Shown: positions 48,191 through 57,786 of the stretch, piece after piece
How the letters are laid out: each line of letters starts with the position of its first letter
Position numbering within the stretch: the stretch's first letter is position 1
NCBI RefSeq assembly: GCF_905220415.1
Contig: NC_059544.1
Span: forward strand, 1,180,501-1,244,500
Source: Colias croceus
Lineage: Eukaryota; Arthropoda; Insecta; Lepidoptera; Pieridae
DNA: 64,000 nt
Direction of reading: 5' to 3'
Made by a program: the position numbers and the translations under genes
The notes under the pieces: model-generated
The model's database searches: none
Seen by the model: only the letters and a program-made list of their open reading frames with translations
What the model was told of the DNA's origin: nothing

Positions 48191-48842
48191 CACATATATA
48201 GTTTTGAATAACCTGGTATATTTATCGAATGTATATTATGGATGTTCTAAAGAATTGCCTTCAACGATTAGGTACTGCAAGAGTTAACGACCAGACCATT
48301 TGTCTCTTCATCGGTATTATTTCGTAGGTAAGTTTTCATCGTGATACTTCACACAATTTTCTTCTATTACCATTGCACAATAGATCATCTGCGATGTATC
48401 CGAAAAAATTGTCCCGATTATACTAAAACCTTTAGTTCTTGAAGGTCGCTGTATCACCGTATAAAATGCAATAATTTCAGAGTTCTTTCAAGGGAACTAT
48501 GGTTAGAAAATTTACTTGCTCTATCATCGAGTGTGAACCGAAGCCTGTTTCCAAAAGAACGAGCTAAATCAAAACAGTAATGGTAAATTACTATATTTTG
48601 TTATAAAACGTATGCGACGTTTATCTCTTGTGTTCAAATGTCTCAAAGATTAATCATCCTTAGATATTATCTCATTAATTAAATGAAATATCCTTTATCT
48701 TTTTATCCTAACCGTATACAGCGACAATTGTATATACGTTTATAGGAAATGTTTTGATGTAATAAATTGATGTTTAATAATTAAATAAGGTGCAATGACA
48801 ATAGGTACTTTTGGAAATGTTCAGTTTTTTTTAATTGTATAA

Positions 48843-49030
48843 TAAATAATAATAATAATAAATCTTTATTAGCAAGCAGGCCAGTTACATTAAAAATTAA
48901 CAATCTATGTACTTACAAACTAATTAATAAAACCTACTAGCTAAAAGGAATGCCGCTCAGCATTTTACAGTGAAAGCATAGACTTTCACTGCAGAGCTGA
49001 TTTTCAGCGACACCTTATTCGTATCACAGT
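48843..49030 (-). mobile_element. LINE/SINE 3' end with TTA tandem tail (reversed)
   Basis: A (TAA)n run at 48,843-48,863 is followed by ATCTTTATTAGCAAGCAGGCC, the reverse of an AATAAAGAT..(TTA)n retrotransposon tail. Inside are ATGCCGCTCAGCATTTTACAG and CACTGCAGAGCTGATTTTCAG. Only the 3' part is present. Confidence 0.55.
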
Positions 49031-50290
49031 CTAATGGATTTTCTATATACTGTGAGATACTGTGATTGTTAATGATTGGCAGAGATTAAATTGGAAATTC
49101 ATAACACGAATTTAATTACTTAATAACATCAGAGGTAAACCTTTGAAAATTCATAATTTCAATACTTTTTGGTCGTGTAAGTTTGGTGGTAAGAAACTCT
49201 ACCTAATTATAACAATATGCAACAACTATCACCTAGCCAAAGTCAAAAAAATAAATTCGTGAAAATTATCAACAATAAATCATAATGAAGACAGGAAGAG
49301 GCAGTCACAAGATATTTCTCAAAGAGAAGACAGAAAGCTCTAACCAAGCTCTAACACACCAACTCCTATATTCTGACAGAATTTATTATGAACAGACGTA
49401 CGCATGACAACGGTAATTTCTTTCAAATATCACAAATAAACACATTTCACCTAAAAACGTCAGTTGCGCAATGTATACAGGAGTTATTAATTCGTAGATC
49501 ATGATTTAAAACGGCCTACTTTTCGCGTTTAACAAAGTATGTTAATATGCGAATGTTTGCAGTTTGAGCTATAATTACGAATTGCTTCGGAACTTTTGTG
49601 ACCTAGAAACTGTTTTACACGTCGATTTTTGTATGAGTTCTGTTTACTGATTGTTGAAGATAAATAGGTGTGATTTAAAAGTTAAGACTGTGGTGTGGTA
49701 TGATTTATAGGGCTTTAATGTCAAGGGTAGAGTCGATATTGCTACAAAAAGCAGTTTAAAACTATTCCTTCATTAACAATGATGATTATGAAGCAGATTA
49801 TAAATTACATGACAACTCATATAATAGTAAAAAGACTAAATTCATTCGTTACTTATAAGGTAGAGTCTAGAATGTTTTCTCTATGGCACGAGAAAAGTTC
49901 AGAAATCGATAGAACAGCAGCTTCCGGTTTCCGATGTCTAGACATCAAGGCGGCATTAAAACTGTAGCATGACGCAATGCGGAACCAAACGTACAAAATT
50001 ATTATCCAAACACTCGAAGAAAAACTTTCTTGAGAAATATAATAATTAGACTAAAATGCTACCGCAATATTGAGGTTATGGAAACACCGGCTGTTTGCTA
50101 GCTAAATACACCAGTGATACATAAAATTAAAATAAGATTATGACGGGTTAAATGGCATGGATCGTTATGGAACGAAAGCAGACTGTAACTCTACACTCGA
50201 CTCCAGCAAGCACGTGTTAATTCAATCTAAGTGCCAACTGGTGCCTAATGAGAAATTGAAGAAAAAAACTATCATCCACAATCCACATAC
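49031..50290. other. Non-coding stretch
   Basis: No exon or repeat family recognised apart from AT-rich sequence. Confidence 0.3.
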
Positions 50291-50560
50291 CGGTTACACG
50301 GAAGTTCGAAAATCCACAAATCACTGTCACTGCCACGGTAAAATATTGCACAGAGATATTTCGCGGGCGCGTTTCAAATTTGGAATTTTTCGCGATAACC
50401 AAGCGGAGTTTTCGGGCGCGCGTTCGGTTGGTTTTGGGAAATTTCGGCGGCAGTTGACGGTGGACTGAAGCGGGCGGGCGGCTTCGGATGCCGTCGGACG
50501 CTTTCGGCAGCCTTAAATTTAGAACTTGGCTCTCTCCCCGGTTTTATATAGCCGTGAGTA
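50291..50560 (-). promoter_or_regulatory. Candidate distal promoter and non-coding first exon
   Basis: A CpG- and GC-rich patch in AT-rich DNA. Read on the minus strand it has a TATA box, GGCTATATAAAACCGGGG, at about 50,538-50,555, so transcription would start near 50,510-50,520. It then runs through GC-rich sequence without a good ATG to a strong donor, AACCG|GTATGT, with the exon ending at 50,291. It would splice in the same direction as the acceptor at 42,615. This makes it a plausible first exon for the 42-kb isoform. The plus-strand 103-codon and minus-strand 94-codon frames across it have no motifs. Confidence 0.4.
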
Positions 50561-51189
50561 CATCGTATAAAGCGTATGAGAGATGCGGTCGCCGCCGCGT
50601 ATATATAGGAATTACAGCTTTTTATTGAGTGGATTGGAAATTTTTGCATTCCCAGCAATGCGTTGGCGAATATTTGGATGTGACTTTCTTTGGCAATGTT
50701 TGTTATAATTTTTGAGCCAAATTAGCAGACACCATATATGTATAAACTATAGGCATAAATAATAAGATGAAAAGATTCAATTAAAACAATCCATGCACCA
50801 TTAGGAACATAGAATAGCCAAAGTTAATGCTAACTTGTGCTATGACTATAATTCTTAAAAGGCATAGAGAACTGCTATGCCGCAGTCCGAGCTTGACTTA
50901 ATGTATTCTAAGCTTAGTAAAATCATGGAACTGACGGTTACCCTCAGATTTTGGTAGGACGAGTTTTTACAAGAAAAGAGCAATATCTTCTAGATAATAT
51001 CAGTCATTAATACCATTATTATTAACTCGGTTTCCCCGAGAACCACTCTATCTCATTATAAAAGTTTTTAGATCTAAGCATACCTAGGGACAGATCATAC
51101 AGAAAGTGAAGTCCCGTGTCCCGGTGTACCGTGTATGGGGTATATGCATACATCTATTTCACTGATCAATTTTCTTCAAGGACAAGTAG

Positions 51190-51310
51190 GTTATCAGCCT
51201 TCAGAGGCATTTTTTTTCATCGTCTCCACCGGGAATCGAACCCAGGACCGATTCTACGCTCACGCATTAACCACTGTACCATTTACCAAGGAGGCGGTCG
51301 ATAGACCATA
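51190..51310 (-). mobile_element. tRNA-derived SINE fragment
   Basis: On the minus strand there is an A-box TGGTACAGTGGTTA (51,268-51,281) and a B-box GGTTCGATTCC (51,232-51,242) in a tRNA-like head of about 85 bp. It is followed by a GATGAAAAAAAATGCC body that can be followed to about 51,190, perhaps to 51,090. It differs from the SINE at 8,646. Confidence 0.65.
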
Positions 51311-51413
51311 CATGGATAATACCAGGGGGGTAAGTTTAGGTGGCGAATACTTTATGTAGCTATACAGCAAGCATTGATTTATGCCTAAAGTTGACTTTTG
51401 TTAGATTAGGGAA

Positions 51414-51962
51414 TAGCTATGTCCACACTGTGCTTTTTTCGTTCATCAAGGGCATGCGTCACAGCGCAGTCAACAGCGCACGCAACGCATGCCCTTGACG
51501 CATGCGTTTTTGACAGTTGAAAGCACAGCGCTCGCTGCGAAAGACGTTTCCCGCGTCTGGTGGATTTCTGTGCCACAAAGCGTTCAACAACAAGATGGTG
51601 TAACCAATTTCAAAAGTCTATCGAATTTTTTTTCAGACATATGTGTAAAATTTTTAAAAAGAATATCTTTATCTTCTCGTAGTTCTCTCAATCACATTAC
51701 TTCGATTATTGTAATAGCCTCGTATCCAAAACTTTCGCTTGGTTCCTTCTTTTTTCTGGAATTTCTTATGACCAAGTAAGCAGCACATATTCCACTGTAA
51801 AATGTTGTCGTCGCACATGTTTCCACAAGCTGACAAACTACGAATGAACTAGGTAAATGACTATATTGGCGTTGCGTTGAATTGTCGCTTTCAATATTGA
51901 ATTCAATATTGAAAGCGACAAACGAAAGTTGAAGATGAAAGTGCATAGTGTGGACATAGCTA
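51414..51962. mobile_element. MITE-like element with 20-bp terminal inverted repeats
   Basis: The left end TAGCTATGTCCACACTGTGC (51,414-51,433) and the reverse complement of the right end (51,943-51,962) differ at one base. Flanking TA dinucleotides can be taken as a Tc1/mariner-type TA duplication (element 51,416-51,960). It contains a 14-bp inverted repeat (51,446-51,459 / 51,485-51,498, TCAAGGGCATGCGT) and a perfect 40-bp palindrome at 51,882-51,921. The 96-codon frame inside has no transposase motif, so the element is non-autonomous. Confidence 0.75.
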
Positions 51963-52354
51963 ATGAACGTTCTGTACGTAGTACTATTATATTATATTCT
52001 GTGATAATACACACTATACTCCTAATAACACATCATAGGGCAACCGGAAAATGAGAGTAGTGATAATGATGATGTCTGAAGTGTGACTTCTTTCAAAAAC
52101 TGTTAACGCTGATTGAGCATAAAATAAACCTATATTACTTAGAAAAACTTATTCTGGAAATAAGATGCATGTGTGCCGAGCACACGTGTAAGAAGTGAAA
52201 CTTTGGCAAGATTCAAAGATACCAAAATCGTCGCCTTACTTCAAAAAACTAATTACTTAGTTCCAAAGTTTCATAAAATTTAGGCTACTATCCAAATATG
52301 AAAATGATAAATTTTTTGACACCTAATGTCTCATGCAATAATGTAGTATGTGTG

Positions 52355-52420
52355 GTAGTATGTTTGTAAATATTGTGTGTGTGCAATAAAGAATTATCTA
52401 TTATCTATCTATCTATGAAG
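52355..52420 (+). mobile_element. Retrotransposon 3' tail with ATCT repeats
   Basis: TGTGTGTGTGCAATAAAGAATT followed by (ATCT)n at about 52,395-52,416: a polyadenylation-like signal plus short tandem tail, as at many lepidopteran LINE 3' ends. The body upstream is not recognised. Confidence 0.5.
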
Positions 52421-52561
52421 CATGCATTTTAGAACAAAATTCAATCGTATCTTTCGTATTGTTTCTTTATTTTCAAAGAAAACACTTTATTTTATTAAAA
52501 TTGGAATAAACTATGGGCATATGTTAGCGACATTCATAAATTAAGATTTAATTTATAAAAT

Positions 52562-52597
52562 CCTCATTTTTAAGCATTTGAATGCCTAAAAATGAGG
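52562..52597. repeat. Short hairpin, 16-bp arms
   Basis: CTCATTTTTAAGCATT and AATGCCTAAAAATGAG flank a TGA loop, with one mismatch. In AT-rich sequence upstream of STRAD. Confidence 0.6.
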
Positions 52598-53041
52598 AGT
52601 ATATTCACAGTATATTAATATCGAATAACAAGATTGTTACAAAATATTTCTTAAAGTGGAAGGTACGAAATATTAATATGGATCTTTAAAAAGAAATATC
52701 AGAAACAAACTGTACCATTTATTCGCGTAAACTTAATGTCCAACTTTATATTGTTTGGTTTCTAAACTGAATTCGATCTCATGATTATGACATACGTCAA
52801 GTGTCAAACCGATCAAACTTCAAAGTCACAAAATGTTTTTCTGTCAAATCATCTGAACCACGAATATTATGACTATTGCTTGTTTTCCTTCTTGGTTTGT
52901 TTATTTATAGATATTATATACTAAAATTAATAATCGTTTTCACGTGTAAACACTGCACAATAGTCAGTTCCTATGATATGTTTGTAGACGGCACTTGTTT
53001 ACAATATTTAAATTTTACGTGAAAACTTTTGCCATAAAGAA

Positions 53042-56000
53042 ATGTTTAACCCTGACATCAATGATTATCAATTGACTTCGATCATATCTGAATGCTGTGG
53101 TGGTATTGCAGTTGTTTATTCAGCTATTCACAAGCCAGATAATCAAAATGTCGCGATCAAAAGGTATTTTGTTGACAAGTCAAAGGAAAAAGCCAATTTG
53201 ATACAGGTAATATATTTAAGTCTTCTGTAATATTTCATGTTTTATGAGCTCATAGCGCAAATATCAAAAGACTTTAATTCATAATTTTTTATGGGTATCA
53301 TTTATTTTATTTTATTTGTATTATTGAGACCTGCTGTTCTCCCAATATAGATTAATTATTTAGTTCTGCTTAACTAAATGCTTTATTTTACAGCAAGACA
53401 TACTAACTCGGAAAGAGCTGCAGCACCCCAACATTCTCCCATACCTGACTTCCTTCGTCCATGGCCAGGAACTGTATGTGGTGTCTCCGCTGATGGAACT
53501 TGGCTCCTGCAGAGACATCCTGGATCGATACTTCCAAGAGGGTCTGCCGGAATTGGCCTGTGCAATCATATTGAGGGATGTGCTGGCTGCGCTACAGTAT
53601 TTGCATAAACAGTTTTATGTGCATAGGTATGATGTATTTTACTATGGTGTAGCTTACATCTCAATATTGCCTTTGTAGTGATAAAATTAAGTTATACTTA
53701 ATAGCTTAAAATACTGCCAGCTATCAACAGTTGCACATACTGCTATTTAGTATCAGAAAAAAATACTAAATAGCGGTGTGTGTAATTTACATTTGAACAA
53801 TTTTTAACAGAAATAGACTCATCTGATACTCAAATACTTGTCAAAGTGAAATGTTAGTCAATCCCTCAAATAAACCATCCATTGGAATTACAGAAGTGTA
53901 AGAGCGAGCCATGTGCTTCTCGACAGACATGGCAATGTGCGTCTATCTGGCCTGCGGTCAGCCGCTAGCATGATGGTGAGGGGGCGACGACAGAAGCACT
54001 TACACAGCTTACCGCCCCCCGATCATGATAATGCTAACCTTATGTGGCTTAGCCCAGAACTTTTGGAACAGGTATGGTGTTGGTAGGTTTAGAGTTAAGG
54101 TGTGGTATGTCATTAAAAAAATGTTTCATACTGATTGAGATGGTGTTTCATCATCTTAAGAGATTGTGTGACCGTGTGAGGTGTCCCTTTAAACACATAA
54201 ATCTGAAAGTTATTTATTTCTTTATTTAATTTTATTTGCTCTGGCGGTTTATTTGCTCACTTGTGACCGAGAGGTCAGCCGTCAGATGTCGCCCCGGCAA
54301 GGCGAAAGACGCGGGTACGAATCCCGCGCCGTGATCGAATTTTTTCTGGTCTTTAAAAATTGTGCATATAAAATTTATAAAGTAGTAGATATGTAAAGGT
54401 TTATTATAAGCTAGAAGATCTAGGCATAGATAACTTTAATGTATTCAAACACATGAACTAACAATAAAGCTATAGTAGGATAACGGATTATGAATGGAAT
54501 ATTTGAATTTATGCTGTGGAAAATTTTTAGAATAATATGTTTGAGGAATAAAAACGTTGTAATGTACAAAGTCATTATTGTATTTGATAAATATTCTAGA
54601 ATGATTAACAAACATTCTGCATGTTGTTATAATTATGTGTTTTATAATACCGAAGAAGCCTAATTATTTTATTGTATAAATAAATATTTAATGCCAGGTT
54701 AGCAAATGCCAAAGTTTGGTTTTGTGTTCATCCATTTTTCATCATTTTTCGTCGTTTGACGCAAGCTTTGACATACTTAATTCACGTTACAGAATCTCAG
54801 AGGCTACGACGAGCAGTCAGATATCTATTCGCTAGGCGTGCTATGTTGTGAACTAGCGAACGGCGCAGTACCGTTCGCGGAAGTACCGACTACCCTCATG
54901 TATACAGAGAAGGTGCGAGGCAACAGGCCGCAGCTGCTCGACTGCTCCTCGTTCCCGGAGCCGCTTGATGATGGTGAAATGAAAAGTGAGTATAGTGTGT
55001 GCTAATAAAGGATGTTTCAACTATACTTAAAAAATAAATACCAAATTGTTTGGATAACTTATCCAATTCGGTAAAGCAGTTATTGGGATAGTGAACAATT
55101 TTTTTTTTGTATGGTGTTTCTCAATGTTAGCCAGAAGGGCTACTACATTTTAACGCGGACGCGGGGGTGAACTGAAGGTTCACCCTGGTAGCGACATGCA
55201 CAAGGGCGTCCCCCCTTGACGGGGACCACGAACCTCGGCTTGAGCTGTCGCTTGAGTGGAGGAGGCCAGAAGGGCCCTAATCGGACGGGATAGTGAACAA
55301 GCTAGCCGATGTTTGTGTGTCAAAATGTTTGTCAATGATTTTTATGATTTTTTTGTGATATTACGTGAAATAAATGTTCCAATTTAAAATATGTATTTTT
55401 TTTTTCTGATCTTGAATTATTTTTTAGCATTGTATATGAGATCAATGGGCACATTTAGGACTTCATAGGATCCCTTATGGGCTTACAAAATTTCAGGTTA
55501 TTGTAAAATACCCTATTTTTTGGCATATATTACCCGGATAATAATTATTATCTATGGAATTGTTGTAGGCATGTACAACACAGACAGTGGCGTGGGCGAC
55601 AGCGCGGAGGGCGTGTGGCGCGCGCGGCTCGTGTTCGCGCACCGCAAGCTGTCCGACCCCTTCCACCGCCTCGCAGACGCCGCACTGCATCGGTAAGTGC
55701 TACGTAGCGGGCTACGTACTACACGCTGTGGCTACGCGCTACACATAACGAAATACATGCTACATGTTATGCGCTACACGGTACACGATACATGCTACGC
55801 CCTACACGGTACAAGCTATGCGCTACACGTAACGTGCTACATGCTACATGTTATGCGCTTCACGGTACACGATACATGCTACGCGTAACGTGCTACACTC
55901 TACACGTTGCGTGTTACGCGGTTTAAACGTTACAAAATAGACGCTTCGTGTTACATGCTACACGCAAAGCTACACGGTAAATGCTACGCGGTACATTTTA

Positions 56001-56636
56001 TAGTCGGTTCATGCCATGCGCTACGATGTACGGAATTTGAGGCTACAAAAGAATCAAAAAAATTTAGCTTCTGTCAATAGCCTCAAATTATAAATATAAT
56101 ATATACTTATCACGACCACATAGCGTTTAAATTGTATTTGTTGTTTATTCTCTGCAGTGACCCAGACAAGCGGCCGTCAGCAACACAACTATTGAATCAT
56201 CCGTTCTTCAAGCAAATCAGAAGAACAGACTACCTTCCCAGCCTCATTGGAAGGGTGAAACCTATCAAACCGGATCAGAGTGAGTAATGTTTTTACAAAA
56301 AAAAACAACTTTTTTGTTATTGGAATGTTTTGTTGGTAGAAACGGCGTATGTAGTGTTAAATTTTATTGACTTTTGTTTATTGCTGTACTTTTTAACTTC
56401 CTATTTATTACATTAGTGAATTATTGTCGATTTGCAGATTTTACAGTGTTTTTTTTTAATTTGTGCAACCTTAACTTATTCTTAATGACTGATTTAAAAT
56501 GATGCATTGATATAAATACTAAACTGTTCTTTGTTTTTCATTTATTTTTATCTTTTCAGATGACATATCAGCTTTGTTATTAGAAGAGAAGTTGTCCGAA
56601 ATGAACATAGAGAAAACTACGGAGTGGGACTTTTGA
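53042..56636 (+). CDS. STE20-related adaptor pseudokinase STRAD, seven coding exons
   Basis: Exons 53042-53206, 53394-53626, 53894-54071, 54793-54985, 55569-55692, 56158-56279 and 56560-56636. All have GT-AG introns and phases agree, giving 363 residues. STRAD binds LKB1 and MO25 in the cytoplasm, and allosterically activates and relocates LKB1; it acts upstream of AMPK-family kinases. Visible features: a glycine loop replaced by ECCGGIAVVYS (17-27), NVAIKRYF with Lys40 retained, HRSVRASH at 132-139 where an active kinase has HRD..N (Asp and Asn lost), LSGLRS at 150-155 in place of DFG, WLSPELLEQ near 184-192 as the APE region, EQSDIYSLGVLCCELANG, RDPDKRPSATQLLNHPFF, and a C-terminal EWDF, the 'WEF'-type motif by which STRAD binds MO25. 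The start is the first ATG after an in-frame stop at 53,009. AATAAA occurs just after the stop and near 56,745. Shorter than human STRAD-alpha (431), mainly at the N-terminus. Confidence 0.93.
53731..53785 (+). other. Sense-strand hairpin in STRAD intron 2
   Basis: Arms 53,731-53,753 and 53,763-53,785 pair over 23 positions in plus-strand RNA: 20 Watson-Crick and three G-U pairs, with a 9-nt A-rich loop. It lies in the 267-nt second intron, on the same strand as STRAD. It may be a decayed inverted-repeat element or an RNA structure. Confidence 0.6.
54262..54345 (+). repeat. tRNA-like segment (SINE head or tRNA pseudogene) in STRAD intron 3
   Basis: GCGGGTACGAATCCCGC at 54,311-54,327 forms a 5-bp T-arm with a 7-nt loop that has TAC in place of the usual TTC. 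GACCGAGAGGTCAGCCGTCAG upstream is A-box/D-arm-like. I cannot build a full tRNA acceptor stem or a normal anticodon arm, so a tRNA-derived repeat is more likely than a functional tRNA gene. Confidence 0.45.
55130..55292. repeat. GC-rich insertion in STRAD intron 4, likely mobile-element fragment
   Basis: GC-rich, CpG-containing sequence between GCCAGAAGGGCTACTACA and GGCCAGAAGGGCCCTAATCG. The phrase GCCAGAAGGGC occurs at both ends (about 55,132 and 55,265), which suggests a repeat or a duplicated boundary. The composition differs sharply from the surrounding intron. No reading frame recognised. Confidence 0.45.
55695..56000 (+). repeat. Degenerate minisatellite in STRAD intron 5
   Basis: About 300 bp of irregular 9-10-bp repeats of the type CTACACGGTACATG / CTACGCGTAACG / GCTACATGTTATGCG. 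Variation between TAC, TAA and GCG makes it imperfect. It begins two to three bases after the exon-5 donor GTAAGT. Open frames such as 55,697-55,888 are artefacts of the repeat. Confidence 0.8.
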
Positions 56637-57786
56637 GACAATAAACTATTAGATGACCAATTCATAAATTATATGTATATGTATTTAAATTGCCTGACTA
56701 CAAAATATATTGCCATTAATTTTATCCATTGTTGTGATTTTTAACAAATAAATAAGATAAAACTGTGAGATACATTCAATATCAAGAAAAATTATAGTTT
56801 TTTCATACTTGCGTATTTTTTGGCAAAACACTATTTTTATTAATCACTGTTTTGTCGTAGATAACAATAAGATAACTTATAAATTAAATGAAAATAAATA
56901 AAATTTCATTAGATCTAGCGCAAAGAAAATTATGCTATCTATAGGGACTAGGGTACTTAGGTCATAATGAATATTCTCTCATTTTAATGCTATGATAAAT
57001 TACATACCTATTAAATTATTTTTTGTACATTCTTATATTGGCCCAAGACAGCAATATTTTTATACAAATTATACATTCAATAAGCAATAGAAATACCCTA
57101 CCATAAACAATGATCACATTAAAATGGCGGAGTTTTGGCGCCAAATTTTCATGTTACCTTTTTTTTCGGTGACATGTCAGAATGTGATTTTTTGTTGTGT
57201 TGGTGACATGTCTGTCAATTGTTATTAAATTTTCGAATATCAGTTTTTCACTTGATACAATACCTAATGAACTTAAAACATCATAGGTACTACTTGTATT
57301 AATATTGACTATTATTACTACATATTGTAATTAAAACATCTATAATTTGTAACATTCTTGCAAATAAATATAATTTGAATTTGAATTTACACTGGTCTCC
57401 TAAATAAACAAACTTTTGTTTCTCATAAGTGATAAAATCTTAGTAAGTATTATTTTTGTGTAAATTATAGAGTATGAGTGTTTAATTTTAGAGATGACGT
57501 TAGTTTTGTGAATAAATAATGTTGTTGGATATTTTATTGTTTTATTATATACGAGTTTTTATTACTAAAAAAACATATTTTTTTATTGTTTGAACATAAG
57601 AATGTTGTAAACTGACAATCAATAACAATCTCACATTATTTCATATCTATAGTAGGTAAGTTGGAAAGTAAGTTGTTCACAAATAAATTTATCAACGATA
57701 ACAAAAAAATACCGGTATGAAAATGATAATAAAAAGCAAATTTTTTTTAATTTTTTTATTAACAACAAATTATAACAATCTTATAG
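56637..57786. other. Intergenic region between convergent STRAD and triokinase genes
   Basis: Holds the 3' UTRs of both genes. AATAAA-type signals for STRAD lie at about 56,641 and 56,745. A LINE-like tail, GCAAATAAATATAATTTGAATTTGAATTT, ends at about 57,386. Nothing else recognised. Confidence 0.5.

Noticed and set aside
50157..50468. 103-codon plus frame starting MDRYGTKADCNSTLDSSKHV
   Set aside because: No motif, and the C-terminal half is the CpG-rich region better explained as a minus-strand promoter/leader. Not excluded, but unsupported.
53360..53608. Alternative-frame and antisense frames over STRAD exon 2
   Set aside because: The STRAD frame is fixed by splice phases and kinase-fold motifs.
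54262..54345. Functional tRNA gene
   Set aside because: T-arm is convincing but the TTC is changed to TAC, and no seven-base acceptor stem or clear anticodon arm can be drawn.
55697..55888. 63-codon frame with ALHVTCYMLHVM repeats
   Set aside because: Product of the minisatellite.
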